From Voacanga thouarsii (lineage: Eukaryota > Streptophyta > Magnoliopsida > Gentianales > Apocynaceae), in the NCBI GenBank assembly GCA_026120185.1, contig JANUWF010001161.1, positions 1,560,001-1,624,000 on the forward strand: 64,000 bases of DNA, written 5' to 3'. A model generated the notes under the pieces. The model did no database searches. It was given only the letters and a program-made list of their open reading frames with translations, and was not told the DNA's origin. Below are positions 36,313 to 48,993 of this stretch, piece by piece. A program made the position numbers and the translations under genes. Each line of letters opens with the position of its first letter. Positions within the stretch are counted from its first letter, which is position 1.

Positions 36313-37808
36313 TGATATGAGGTAAATGTACACATATTTTGAGTGTTATTTATGTCATGTTTGCTATTATTTGGTGTTCAAATGTCTATTGATTCCCATA
36401 ATTTTGCTATCTTTTGAGTAGGAATTGATTAAATGAAAAGATACAAGAAAAGCTTATGAAATGTTGTCAAAAAAGTGAAAAAAGAGCAAAACAAAAGGCT
36501 ATTGGTGTTGGTTGGTGCATGAGAAATAGCGTTAGCCAATTTTTGCTTCAAGAAAGGCCAAAACAAGGCACTTTCTAAGCTGGGAAGATTTGAGTTGGCC
36601 CTGGCTATTGGTTGAGTCGGCACTGGCTCAATTCTACCCAATCACGCAAAAACAGAGTATAGTTGGTGCCTGCTACTTTAGAGCAGCTAGGGTCGATTGA
36701 TTTTGGGAATTTGATGCGGGAAAGGAGCTCTTGTGCAGAATTTGGCAACTATCTTTTAGGAATTGATTTGGAAACAAATTAGGATTCTGTATTGACTTTT
36801 TTGTAATCTAAAATCTTATAAATATAAGAGATTAACACCCATTAAATTAGTTTTTACTCTTGCATCCTGAAGAACCCTAAAGAACTCCTAGAGGTATTGA
36901 AAGAACACTAAGAAGAAGAAGGATCAAGGAGAAATCTTGGAGAAGGAAAAGATATTGCTCAAGAAGGTTTCAAGGAAGAAGAAAAGGGCTTAGTTATCTA
37001 TGAGTGGTTTTTATTTTCTTTTTTCTTTGTAATTTATTAACAATGTGGATTCCTATCCATTTAATTGTATTTGAGGATATTCCTAAGTTTATAGTTCTTG
37101 TATTGAATTTTTTTAGATCTTTTTAATTCCAAATATTTGATTACTTGATTTTTAGTGTGTTGAATTGATAATTCTAGACTAATTAATTCACTTTGTTGTT
37201 AACTCTTAACTAACTCGAGAGAGAGGTAAGAAGATTAGAACTTGGTAGTCAAAGTGAGATTAATATTACCTAGAGATAGGGATATTATTGCTTTCATAAT
37301 TTGAGTTGTTATTAATACTTCTTAGATTTAATTAGGGATGTAGAAATACCCTCTAATTAGACTAAGAATAGGACTTTCATAACTTAAGTGAGAGAGTTCA
37401 CCTTTGAGACTTATTTTGGTATTTGGATTGGAAGTTAATTAGTTTAAGGGTATTTTCTTTATTTGATATAGATTTGGGTTATTTCTTTTTTATATATCTT
37501 TTCTTCTTGTTCTTACTTTTTAATTATCCTTGTGACATTTTTGTGTGAATTTGATCTATTCTCTAGTTTATTAGGTTAGTAGGTTATTATTTTCTTTTAT
37601 CTCTTTATTTTATTGGTTAAACAATAAAGATTATCGTAAAGTAAGGTGGGAGTCTAAGTTCCTATAGATTCGATATTTGCTATTCTTGTACTATATAATA
37701 TGCATACTTACTCATATGTGTAGTTTTAGTGGTTAGTATTTTAATTAAAACTTGATTGTTTGTGGCCTCTTATTGTTAATTTTTCCAACATTAAAAAAAT
37801 ACTCATAA
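36313..37808 (+). repeat. Ath-b 3' LTR
   Basis: It starts TGATATGAGGTAAATG, has TATAAATAT at 36817, and ends ataaactcataa-like (actcataa). It aligns with 10332-11833 throughout. Confidence 0.9.
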
Positions 37809-37880
37809 TTTGACAACTAACAAATGTTCAACCTCAAACAATATCCATCAATATCCAACAAATACATCTAATAAATTTAG

Positions 37881-37967
37881 TAGCAAAGATTGGGCAGGGG
37901 AAATCTTGGCATCAGGGATTGGCCAGGAGAAATATTGGTAACAAAGGTTGGCCAGGGGAAATCTTCA
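37881..37967. repeat. 29-bp tandem repeat, three copies
   Basis: Units start at 37881, 37910 and 37939, each around ttggccaggggaaatcttgg. There are no spacers, so it is not a CRISPR-type array. Confidence 0.85.
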
Positions 37968-38071
37968 TTGATTTGTAGACATAGGTAATTTCAGGTTGTG
38001 CTATCAGCATTCACACTCTTCATTTGCAGCGGTTCTCATTAGCGATCTATAGGACTGTAGGCAGTAGTAGT

Positions 38072-38651
38072 TCACGTTATCCTGTCCAGGTGAATATTAA
38101 TAAACGAAACATCAATTATTGTAAGTAAAACAAGAGAATATGAAATAGATTTTCCAAATTGGCCACCTTCCCTGGTCACAAATGGGTCAATTCGACTGCA
38201 CCATCTTTCTATGAATTGCATGGCCAAAAATCCGATGTCACACCTAATAACGAGTTGCATATAATTCTTATGAACATGATTAGATTAAGAACATTAATGC
38301 AACCCAAATCTGAGTATAAAGGTGGTGCGGGTTAAACACTTTATGTTCTCGTCGCATCAAGATACATAAACTAATTAAAATGTGAATGGCGTGTATATCG
38401 GGTGTACTAACAAGGACAAATATTTCAAGCCCTTATTGAAGACCCATCCTTATAAAATTGAACAAGTCACCATTAGTCACTGATAAAGCATAAGGACCAT
38501 AATTGAACACTTCATAAGATAGGTAATAGATTGATTGAACTATATTAGGGGAACCGACCATAGATTTTGCAAGGGCTGAGATAAAATCTGCTATGAGCAC
38601 TGAGCTAGGGTTAAGAATATCAACATGGTTCAGTGCAACAACAATTGACAT
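38072..38651 (-). pseudogene. Possible exon remnants of an unidentified host gene
   Basis: Two minus-strand frames without transposon similarity lie close together. 38433-38651 reads MSIVVALNHVDILNPSSVLI...YEVFNYGPYALSVT. 38072-38260 reads RCDIGFLAMQFIERWCSRID then FVTREGGQFGKS. A possible acceptor (TTATTAG before GTGTGACATCGG) precedes the second. I recognise neither and cannot exclude chance. Confidence 0.2.
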
Positions 38652-40351
38652 TACAAACTAGATGAATTCACCTTGAATCGAACTAAATATTGTGGGTTTA
38701 TGAAAGTAACAAATTAGGTAATTCAAACCTATACTGTTAAAGAAAATAATGATAACTAATGTATTAAGGTTCAAATTAAATCCTAAATAAAGCTAACAAT
38801 TAACCACCCACGAAATTATGCCTCGTAATGTTGATCCCAAGCTTTGTAGAATCAAAATAGTCCCCAAATTCCTCAAAAAATTACTTTGATCTATTCCTCT
38901 TTGTCTTCCCTACTAGCAACTTATCCTTGTAGACAACAACATGAACACAGAATTAGCTTTGGCATAGAGTTGAATACTAGTGCACAAGACAATTGTTCAA
39001 TTATTTAAAAAAAAAACAACGATTCCCTTACGACAGTCTTAATATAGAATATGTATTTACTATGCAGTCTCTCAACACATTTCAGTTGAGAAACTCCACT
39101 AAGAAGCCTACCACCTGCTCATGCATCAAAAAGTAATTACAATAAGTCCTCAAAAAATAGGAGCCCTAATATTCTTCATTAATTTTCTTTTCTTAATTCT
39201 TTTTGTTTTCATTCCTTCTTCTTGAACTTTTTGAACCCCAAATCTCTACCAGTCTTAGCACTCATTGCTGACATAATTGGTAGGCAAATTGCAAATTGCA
39301 TATCTTTAGAGTACATAGTAAATGGGAGTAAAAGAAAATTATCATTAACAATTTAGATCTTATTTTACAACCACCAGTTTGGTAGAATATTGGTCCACTT
39401 TAGGAAACAATACTAGTTTAAAATCTACTAGTATATACTGGTATCTACTATTTGACATTATAAGCATCTAATAATAAATACAACACCATTTTAATGATAT
39501 ACATCAATAGAAAATGTAAAACAAATAAATGTTTCAGATCGTTAACTCAGAACTGATTCTTCAACACAAACTGCTATTACTTCTATTGCTAGATTTAAAG
39601 GCTCATAACAGATTTAACTAATTATAAGATTCAAAACATAACTGCAACCCAACCTTTCAAACAAGGCATAAGACTTAGCTGAATATTTATAATAATTTTT
39701 TGAAATTGTCATTAACAACACACAAGTAGTCATCATTGGCCCAAAGGAATGCTAGCCTATTTCAGAGAAGAATGTTGTCTTAGATACTCCCAGTCATGCT
39801 TAAAACCCTTCAAAAACCTATCTTAAAATTCATCTTTTCAAAGTTCCGTTTTTTTTTTTTTTTAGGGGTGGGGTTAACTCTGGAAAAAAATTTGAGCTTT
39901 AGAAAATAATTTAAAACATTCAAACTATTCCAAACACAACTATACATGGAATCGTTAAAAATAGAAGAAGAAAAAAAAACACCTAAAGGGAATAAGAAAA
40001 AAGAAGAAAAATGCATCTTGGAGATTTTTCACTAAAAGTAGTCTCACTAATTAACTTCAAGATCAAATGTCTAGATGAAGGTGTAATAGTCAACTAATAT
40101 ATCAGTAGCCTTTTGAAATATCTTTGCAATCAAAGACATAATAAAATTTCCCAGTTTATTCTTCCCATAGAATTCATAAAAAATAACCAACTCGGATTTT
40201 TTTTTTTTTAAATGCTCCTAAGGAGAAACTGAACCACTAAACAGTTAATGACCCAATTGCCAAGTAGATCATATGCTCCATAGCAAATTGGAGCTTAAAA
40301 AAAATAGAAAACAACTACCATAATTTATTTAGACCTAATGCACATGTTATA

Positions 40352-41959
40352 TGAGTTTGCGTTTATGCATATGCTAGTGTGCTATAGGATTATATCGAAG
40401 GCTCAATCAAGTTTTAATTTAAAATACCAATTTTAACTCAAAATCACACATATTTGGGCAAGTATACCCATCTTGTAGCGTAGAGTTTAGTTAGTAAGTA
40501 TTAAAGATCCTCGAGAAGGGACATCAACTACCCTTACTTCCAATTTTGTCTCATTGTTCAATCAACTAAATCAGGGAAATTAATTGCTAGTTACTACTAA
40601 TTATAACTAACTACTAATAAGGAGCATAACAAAAATATACCAACCAAATTCACAAGGAAGACTCTAAAAGATCACAAAGACAAGAAATAAACATGAAAAG
40701 GAGATTAGACATATAACCAAAGTGAATTCCTCCAAATAATGATCATGTATAAAAAATCACTCTATTAATTAAATCTAAATTCAAGCATTGGCAAGGGTCC
40801 TCCAATATTATAAAACTTACTCTTTCTCAAGTAATGAATTCTGTATTCTTGGATCCAGCCTATAGATATCTCTACCACACATATCAAACCCAATGATGCA
40901 TATAAATCAAAGAACCCCAAATCTCAAGCCAAAAGATGCCAAATTTGTATCTCTAGGTGACCCAACAACCCTATCAATCATAAAGTTCTAATCCCTCAAT
41001 TTCTTTCTCAAGTTCATCAATGGAAAACAAATTTGTTGAATCAATATAAATGGGTACCCATCTCATACATCATTTTTCAAGTTCAATATAAGAGAATAAC
41101 CCAATCAATCAATCCAATTAATCAAATTCAAGTGATAGAATACTCAAATAAGATTTAATAAACTAAAATAATAATCAAATACACAATCAAATTAGGGAAT
41201 AAACCTTTAATTACAATTAAATCCAAGTGATATTAACACCCCCAAATTAAATATACAAATAGAAGAAAAGGAAAACTTATAGACAAGTACCCTTCTTCTA
41301 CTTTGAATATTTTTTGAGGCTCTCCTCTTCTTCTCTAATCTTGCCTTGATTTTCTCTCCTAACTCTTCTTAATATTTCCAAGGGGTTCTCTTTGTTGTAT
41401 TTCATGACTTTCTCTCAAATAAGTTAAATAAAGAGTATTTATAGGTTCTTCTTCAAAAAGCCCTAAAAATTACATAACATGGATTAATCTGCGATATTGC
41501 ATGGCACTGTAGAAGGTGTTATGCACGTCGCCATACAAGCTTTCTTTTACTTGATTCAGCTTCAAATGACATCGTGACACTTGAATTGTTTGTATGTAGA
41601 AATCATGCATGATGATATAGAGTTGAAGTACACGGCACTATCGACTATCAAAATGTTTACAATCCCTGAACTTCTAATGATGCATGGTGCCATGGAAGAT
41701 GACGAGGATGGCGCCATAGACTTCCAGTATCTTGACTTCTGAAGCTCTAATGTTGCACGGTAACATGCAGTGCAATTTGCACGACGACATATAGCTTCAG
41801 TTGCTCTATTTTTTATTCTTTTTTTCCCTTAAATCCACTTCTAATTTCAACTCATTGCAACCTGCATCAAACAAGAAGAAAATAACGGGTGAGTAGAAAT
41901 ATATAGAAAATTCAAAAGACTTTTTAAAGCACCAATATTATGTAAAATAAGAATTATCA
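40352..41959 (-). repeat. Ath-c 3' LTR (Athila-like)
   Basis: The left end tgagtttgcgtttatgc and the block caatcaagttttaattt match the reverse complement of the family 3' end. The right end gaattatca is the TGATAATTC start. A TATAAATA box (minus strand, 41436-41443) is followed upstream by a GC-richer variable cassette at 41480-41800. The block aatattttttgaggctctcc (41307) corresponds to the family's R/U5 start. No duplication can be tested because the other end is missing. Confidence 0.75.
41480..41800 (-). promoter_or_regulatory. Ath-c U3 variable cassette
   Basis: The short words gcatggcac(t/c)gt, gcatggtgccatgg, ggatggcgccatag and gcacggtaacatgc recur, giving a loose repeat of GCATGGCGCCAT-type palindromes. 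The sequence is unrelated to the cassettes of Ath-a, Ath-b and Ath-d at the same place. Confidence 0.55.
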
Positions 41960-43689
41960 CTTCCTCGCACTTGAGCTTTTGCTGATCTTCAAGCAAAAAA
42001 GAATTTAGAAACCTTAAGCAAATAGCTTCTTTTTGAAGAATATTTTAACAATATAAGATTTTTGAAAGAATTTTGGTAAATATAGTAGATGTATCACCTC
42101 TCTTTTGATCTAAGAATCCAATCTAACACCTAATTGGCCAAGCTAATTTTTGTATAAACTATTGTATTAGGATATAAATGACTAAAGCTATCACAGTTGC
42201 ATTAAACAAGTTCATACTTATTCAACATGTTTCACCATTTTTCCTAAGTCAAGAATACAAACCAAGTGATTCATATAAATAAGGAATAATGAGCTAATTT
42301 AAGTTCTCTGACTACCAAAGCTACTGCAATCATATGTAGTAAATTTTGGAATGTATGCCAAAAATGACCTATGTATTTTTGTATTTTGAAAATTAATAAA
42401 AGTTTCATTCATTAATAGTTATTTATTAATATATATTGCATATTAAGGTCTAAGTGTGTTAGTAAGTAATCTACGTGATTGGGTTATACTTTCACAGTAA
42501 GGTGTAGATTATGGGCTACTAATACATAAGTGAAAAATTGTTCTTGATCGATTGATGAAGCTGGACATTTCATCAAGGTTTAGATCAGTACACTATGATT
42601 TTTAAACGTGGAATGGTTTACCTTTAAACAGTGAATAGGCTACTTATACTAATAGTGTATACGTATTTGGAATACAGGACCATGCGATAATAATCTTTAT
42701 AAAAAGTATTAAAATAAATAAAGATTGGATTATCACAGCTACTGCATGAATAAGTATCCTAAAACTTGAGTATAAGTTAATGGTCAGGTGAAGCTGGACT
42801 TGTATACATTAATGTATGATGGGTGAGGTCCTATCGCAAGACCAATAACCTTATGCGTTAGGTATATGACTTTAGTTAATTAATATAGATTTATACAATA
42901 GAGTTCTTATACTTCATTATGCGAAGAAATCACCCCCTTGTGATTATCCTGGATAATCTAAATAATCCAGAGCCATTGGAAACGTAACTAACTATGTACA
43001 TTTTTGGGTAGTTACCTATAATAAGTGGATATATGCTGGAAGTCATAGAGTATCGGACTATGACATTGAGAAAGGTGTTAGTGCATTTTTTTTTTCTTAT
43101 TTCAATGATGGGTGTTACGTAGAGGGGTATTTTCATTATTACACCTATCGATCGAGGACACTGCACTTGCAATATTATTCTTGGGGTCAATATTTTTATA
43201 TAGTGATAAATAGATTTTTTTTTTTTTAAAAGAAGAAAGTGATGTTTCTTAAGAGCTATAGATGATACTCATGAATTACTCCTGTTATACAAAGTTATGT
43301 TTCCCAGTGAAAGAACATAATTTTTTTTTTTTTTTGGGTCAAAAGCCACCAGGAATGGTGAGGGTTTGGCAAACCCCTACCAGTGTATTTTAAAAGGTAA
43401 AAGAGACAGGAAGGGGGGCATCAACTTGACCTCCATACAATTGGAAAGGAAGAGCGAAGTGAAGCCACTTGCATCTTGTTTAGTAAAACCAATCATTTAG
43501 TTTGTCATGACAACATATCAAAATAAGATAACCAAAAGTTATCATCTTGAGCCATTGCATAATTAGCTAATTGATTCGCCACAGTGTCCCCTTCCTGAAA
43601 GACATAGTAAAAAGCAATGGAGGAAAATTTCCTAGAAGCATCTGAACTCTCCTTCGAAATTTCAACCCGTCCCAACATAAAAAAGTTCC

Positions 43690-43965
43690 CTTCCGATAAC
43701 TACTTAACCAAATTCTTGCTATCACTTTGAACTTGTATGTGCGTTAGACCAAGTTTCCAACACTGACAAAGACCATTTACTAGAGCTTGAAGCTCTGCTT
43801 GGAAGCTATCTGAAAAACTGATCGCATTAGCAAATGCATGGATAAAATCTCCCGAACCATATCTAACTATCCCTCCAATACTTGAAAGATAAGGATTACC
43901 TTTGCAAGTGTTGTCGATATTCAATATAACCTCATCTTGTTCCCTTTTTTACCATCTAACTACCA
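43690..43965 (-). pseudogene. LINE RNase H domain
   Basis: It reads MNIDNTCKGNPYLSSIGGIV, then AFANAISFSDSFQAELQALV and HIQVQSDSKNLVK. The DG.C.GNPG start (here D-N-T-C-K-G-N-P), the AE-ALV helix and the SDS segment match the RNase H found at the C-terminus of plant L1 elements. Catalytic Asp, Glu and Asp are recognisable; downstream codons run into stops. Confidence 0.85.
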
Positions 43966-44199
43966 TCTGCTGTGTTGCGGAATAAAATTTCCAGGAAATA
44001 GGAAATACCCTAGAAAAATTATCAAATCCAAGAACATACTTGGCTGGGAAAGCTAACATATTAGATGCAAAAGAGCTACTCACCAAGTGAGTGAGAGCAG
44101 ACTGACTGAAACACGATCCCTTATTCCTACACTTGTTACGGAATTTCCAAATCTCCCATAATGAGATTGTAAAGAATCTACACAAAATTCTACTACCGT

Positions 44200-44600
44200 G
44201 AAAGCTTACTTTCCACAAGAAGTTGAAGGACTCCTGGAAGTTTCGTCGTATTCGGGCAGAGTTTTTTGCGGGAGGTGAATAGTAGTAGAGTTCCAAAAGT
44301 GCCTGATCTCCCTACACTGGTAGAATATGTGCAGAAAGGTTTCCTCTACAACAAAATAGAAAAAATAGAAAGAAATGAACTGGAATCCAATCGTTTTGAG
44401 TTGAGAATCCAGTGAAAGACAACCATTCAGTAATTTCCACATGAATACTTTTAAAGAAGGTTGCAGCTCAAGCTTTTCCACATCCACTACAACAGCATGA
44501 GTAATTCCTTTGTGTTTAGCTGTATGCCATCCCTGAGCAATCATGAAAGAGCCATCAGGTGAAGTCTTCGAGACCATAGTATCAATAGAGGGAGGCACTT
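44200..44600 (-). pseudogene. LINE zf-RVT region
   Basis: It reads LELQPSLKVFMWKLLNGCLS and ETFLHIFYQCREIRHFWNS, the cysteine/histidine linker between RT and RNase H in plant L1. The expected CPLC cysteines in the middle are replaced by a Phe/Tyr-rich stretch. Confidence 0.8.
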
Positions 44601-44999
44601 CTAAAAGTGGAATCAGAACTGAAACTTTCTAGCAACTGGAGGGTCCAAAATTGCATGTAACAGCCACACATGCCGAAACCCATTGGATACACATTATGAC
44701 ACCTTAAGGTCCGAATGAGTGACCACAGTATTTAATTTACAAGGCTTACCAACGCCTGTCTAATCATCAAACTAGAAAGATGAAGATCTATCCTTCAGTA
44801 TAAAGCCAATATTAGCCCCAGCTAGATCTCGCACTTTTGAGTATTTGTTTCCAGACCATGGAAGAAGAGCTAGTCATTGATAGTAGATTTTACTTGGCCT
44901 TAACAAAATGTGCCCAAAGGGATTCTTGCTGCATAAACTTCCACCACAACCAAGACCAAAGGCAACACTCATGTCAACAAGAGAATGGATACTAAGACC

Positions 45000-46400
45000 A
45001 TTTTCTTGCTAAGGTAAGCAAATATACAACCACGCCTTCCAGTGCCGTTTCTTCCCAAAGAAAATGTAACCCCAAAGGAAGTCAGAAAAAACTTGCTCTA
45101 TAGCTACAATTATAGATAGAGGCAGATCCATAATATGTAGAAGATGTAAGGGCATAAAGAATAATACCGACTGAATAAGCTGTAAGAGTCCTTCCTCAAA
45201 TAAAAATTTATACTTCCATAACTGAGTGTGCTTGTGAATTTTGTCTAATGCTGGTTGACAAATGACTCGTTTCTTCCTATCTTTGAACAACAGACACCCA
45301 ATATAAGTAAAGAGAAGATGTTTCCTAGAAAAGCCTAGTTTCGGTTGAATTCGAGCAGCTACATTGGCCAGAGCTTTATCCGATATAATCAATGAGCTCT
45401 TGTCTCTATTAATAAACTATCTAGAAAAATATAGACAGTCCTGAATAACCAGGGAGATAGCCTTTAGAGCTGCACCAAAAGCATTAGTGAAAATAATAGT
45501 ATCATCAGCAAAACTCAAGTGAGAAATAGGTGGACATCCCCGTGGAACATTATAACGGGTTAAAGTTCCATCATCAAGAATGGCATTCAAGCCACTAGAA
45601 AATAACTCCTGGACAATGATGAAAAGAATGAGAGAGAAAGGGGCCCCCTAGTTGATTTGAAGTAGTTAGAGGGTTGACCATTAACCAGAATAGAGAACCA
45701 GTAGTTAGACAAACAGTTACTAACCAAATGAATAATATGTTGATTAAATCTAAACTTGGCCATGACCTGAAACAAGGAAAATCAAGAAATGCGATCGAAC
45801 GCTTTTTGCATATCCAACTTCAAAATGACATTGCCACCCCCTCGATTGCCTATCAAGAGAATGAACTAGCTCGAGCTAAAAGAATATTATCCACTATGTC
45901 CCGACCCTTCACAAAATAAAACTGATTTGACGAGATTATCCTAGGTAACATCCTAGCCAATCGGGATGTAAGAACTTTTGAGACAATCTTGTTGCAATAA
46001 TTGCATAGACTTATACGACGAAAATCTCTAAAAGAGGAGGGAGGACTCCGTTTGGGGATCAACACAATCAATGTACTTGTGAAGCTTTTTGGAAAAGGAA
46101 CTCCCACAAAAAAATCACCAACTGCCCGAACCATATCCTTATAAATCACATTCCAGGATGAAGTGAAAAAATGTCCCGAAAAACCATCTGGCCCTGGAGC
46201 ACTATCGAAACCCAATCCAAACACTACCTCCTTGACCTCATCTAGTGTGGGGATAGAAGAAAACATCATATTATCTTGTTCAGGGATAAGCACTAGAATC
46301 TTTTGCAGGAGAGGGGGTGAGAAACAATCTGCACCACTGTTGCCAGTAAGTAAATCAGAAAAAAAATTCAACAACTGCATCCCGAATATCCTATTGCTGA
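45000..46400 (-). pseudogene. LINE reverse transcriptase
   Basis: It includes GFDSAPGPDGFSGHFFTSSW, STLIVLIPKRSPPSSFRDFR, RISLCNYCNKIVSKVLTSRL and NQFYFVKGRDIVDNILLA at 45853-46380. The catalytic FADD is at 45501-45512 in another frame. The thumb-like LSIIVAIEQVFSDFLWG segment is at 45009-45392. APGPDG and PI-SLCN motifs are typical of non-LTR RT. Multiple frameshifts and in-frame stops are present. Confidence 0.93.
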
Positions 46401-46629
46401 GTTACCTAAATCCTGTATTATTAGAAATAGAGGTGATAAGCAGTTGATCTCTACGTTTTCTACAAAAAGAGTGAAAGAAAGCAGTGTTGGGGTTCCCTTC
46501 TTTCACCCGTTTAAGTCTAGACTTGTCTCTCCAAAAATCCTTCTCAGCTTTTAAATGAAAAGTAAGTCTGGCTTTGGCCTCCTGCAACCTGTCCCTATGT
46601 AGAGAAATAGTAGAGCTATCATACAACAT

Positions 46630-47520
46630 TTCTACTTAGAGTATATCATCCTCTGCCTTCTGGACATTATCAAAAAAAATTACCAAATACTTCTTTGTTC
46701 CATAATCGAATTGCTTTTTTAACAAGTTGAAGCTTGCCCAACAAGATTTGCATACCATTCCTATAAATGACTTTCTTCCATTCCTGATGAACTACCTACT
46801 GATATGCTCGGTGAGAATCCACATTTTTTGGAATTTGAAAAGGAATACTCCGATTTGAGGGGCCACAAATTCAAGAGAAATCAACAGAGGAGTATAATCC
46901 GAATCGGTGAATCTAAGATGCTCAACCTTCGTGGAATAAACTGAGGAAGCCTAAGAGGAGTTAATAAGAGTTCTATCTAAATGTTCATAACAAGGGCGCT
47001 CTCCCTCTCTCGCCCATGTGAACCTGGTACCAGTGAAAAGTGGACTTTGAAGAAAACAAGTATTGATAAATAAAACAAAATCTAACATCGAAGCATAATT
47101 AGGTGCAGAAGTACCAGAATATTCAGAAGCTTTTTTGATGATATTAAAATCACCCCAACATCTAAGGACCTGTCGTAGTAGAAGAAATATCCGTAAGTGA
47201 GGACCAAAGTGGAAAACGTCCACCCTGGAGCAAGCTGCGTAGATTACAGTGAAATAAAAGAGAATGCCGGCCGGCATAGAAATATCCAAATGCACAAACT
47301 ACCTATAATTAATCAGAATAGAGGAATCAACAAAGCCCTTCCAAAAAATCCAAAATTTTCCCAAACAATTTGAGTAGTAAAGCTGAAAACCCAGCTTTTG
47401 GGCAAACATATGAATTCTATCATAGTTACCATAGGTTTCCAAAATAGAGAAAATGTGTAATTTGTGCTTACGAATAAGCTTTTTCAGGCGCTTACCAGAA
47501 AAACAATCTACCACCCCCTA
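46630..47520 (-). pseudogene. LINE AP-type endonuclease
   Basis: 47299-47514 reads KLIRKHKLHIFSILETYGNY, the start with the catalytic E (LET). 46951-47295 has WGDFNIIKKASEYSG and TGTRFTWAREGERPCYEHLD, with the GDFN and LDR motifs. An H-containing end segment is broken by stops. The domain makes the target nick in functional elements. Confidence 0.9.
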
Positions 47521-48259
47521 ATGTTCTAGATGAGACTATTCATTTAATTAGGAAGATGATAAAAAGCTGAACAAATTTTGCCTTTCGACAGGGTAAAACT
47601 TTACGGTATGTAAAGAGATGATCTTGACTTTGATGGCTAGGATGGGCGACTGCTTACTAAGCTTCTTTTTGTCCAATGCCTCAGAAATAAATTGTAAAAC
47701 ATCTGACCTTACCTCAACCTCATCCATATCAAAGTAGTAGGTTTTTTTGGTATTCGAAGCTTTTTCTCAAGGTTGCTGATCATCTTGAACGGTCTCCTGT
47801 GGAGTTAAAATGAGTGTTGTGTAGTCAGTAGATTGCTGAGGATGCTGTGTATTAATAGATACAACTGCAGAGTCCTTGGCTACTGAAACCAGATCAGTGG
47901 AGCTCTTGGATCTAGCTACTGACGCAGGGCGGGGGGGGGCAATTAAGAATAACTTCCAGATTAATTCCAGTTGACACATCTAGTGGTGTCGGGAGGGATG
48001 GCTGCATGATAATAGAAGAACTGAAGTTAGGGGGTTGGGCCGATAATAGTGCTGTTTGATCACAATTGGGCACACTGATATTAGATGGTATGGCCTAGTC
48101 AATCTCAGTAAAGGCCACGCTATCATCCCCTACAGGGGTAAGTTTTTCAATCAAAACTAATGATGGCTTCTCTGTTGTCGTTGCTTTTAGGACCCGGTGT
48201 TCTGTGGTTCAGTTACGGGCATTCTTCGTATTGTCTTTTTTAGACATCGCGTGGGATCC

Positions 48260-48301
48260 ACAAGAATCCGATGTGTGCCCTATCCTGCAACAACTGGAAC
48301 A
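48260..48301 (-). pseudogene. LINE CCHC zinc knuckle
   Basis: The minus strand reads CSSCCRIGHTSDSC, an intact CX2CX4HX4C knuckle. It sits between DUF4283 and the endonuclease, as in plant L1 ORF1-like regions. Confidence 0.85.
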
Positions 48302-48361
48302 ATAGGAGGGTATGTTTTCATATGTGTTGTTTTGATGGAACCCAGAAGAGCTAGTTCCAGC

Positions 48362-48993
48362 CTATAAACGAGATGGATTCTGCTTTAGCAGATCACCTTC
48401 TACACACACCCAGGCCACACTTGGACGAGTGAGAGTGGTTCTGGCGTCATCAATTTTGCCAACAAAAGATGCCAAGGTAAACAGGGCTAATTTAGAAAAC
48501 ATATGATGGGCAGATGCTCCAGAGCAATCCAAATCAGAATTGATGATGGATCTGATGTAACATGAAAACTGGGAGTCCATTTGAGAATCCTCATTCAGAA
48601 GCCAAGGAGAACCACAGACCCTTCAGCCATAAATGAAAATAATCCTTCTCCAACGCAAGTCTGATCAGAATGTGCCTTAAATCAAGCCATTCGATGTTAA
48701 CTGATCCTTTCAGTCCAATAGTATGGAACTCCTTTTTGATGGCTTCCATGGATGGTTTCCCTTGGGGGAACTTGCCAACCAGGGCAAACTTGAATGGTAC
48801 AGAGTTCTTTAATTTCTTCGGCTGTAAAGAGTATGACTGATTCACCTTTGTGTTGTAAAACATGTTTAACAACATCCACAACGTGATGACAATGAGAAAA
48901 GAGAGAGGCAAAAGACTTCCTACTCCAGGGGTCTGGAGCATCCAGACAGGGTGGCAGCATTGCCGCCATGGCTAGAGAACCAAACCCGAGCAA
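48362..48993 (-). pseudogene. LINE N-terminal DUF4283 region
   Basis: Starting near MAAMLPPCLDAPDPWSRKSF (48970) the frame shifts to PFKFALVGKFPQGKPSMEAI and IEWLDLRHILIRLALEKDYF (48591-48941). It continues as FSKLALFTLASFVGKIDDAR and PSVAWVCVEGDLLKQNPSR (48362-48580). FAL-GKFP..KPS and the -LIRL--E-DY--LW pattern are the DUF4283 signature. At least two frameshifts are present. Confidence 0.88.

Larger units (their letters stand above)
10332..37808 (+). mobile_element. Ath-b: complete non-autonomous Athila-like LTR element (hosts Cop1)
   Basis: LTRs 10332-11833 and 36313-37808 (about 1.5 kb each) share TGATA(G/T)(G/A)(G/A)G starts. They are flanked by an exact 5-bp duplication TTTGA (10327-10331 and 37809-37813). 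A tRNA-Asp-type primer site follows the 5' LTR. After removing the Cop1 insertion the element is about 5.8 kb with only about 2.8 kb of internal sequence. No reverse transcriptase, integrase or protease is visible, only two short degraded reading frames. It is therefore a non-autonomous member that must have used proteins from a related element. The 3' LTR end has decayed from gcatca to tcataa. Confidence 0.9.
37814..40351. other. Low-copy-looking DNA right of Ath-b
   Basis: I find no LTR termini, primer site or transposon domain in this 2.5 kb. It holds a small 29-bp repeat (37881-37967), possible minus-strand coding pieces (38072-38651), and otherwise AT-rich sequence with T and A runs (39010, 39850, 40200). 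It is the original flank of the Ath-b insertion. Confidence 0.5.

Noticed and set aside
37881..37967. CRISPR-like direct repeats
   Set aside because: There are no spacers between the three units, and the window is a plant nuclear genome.
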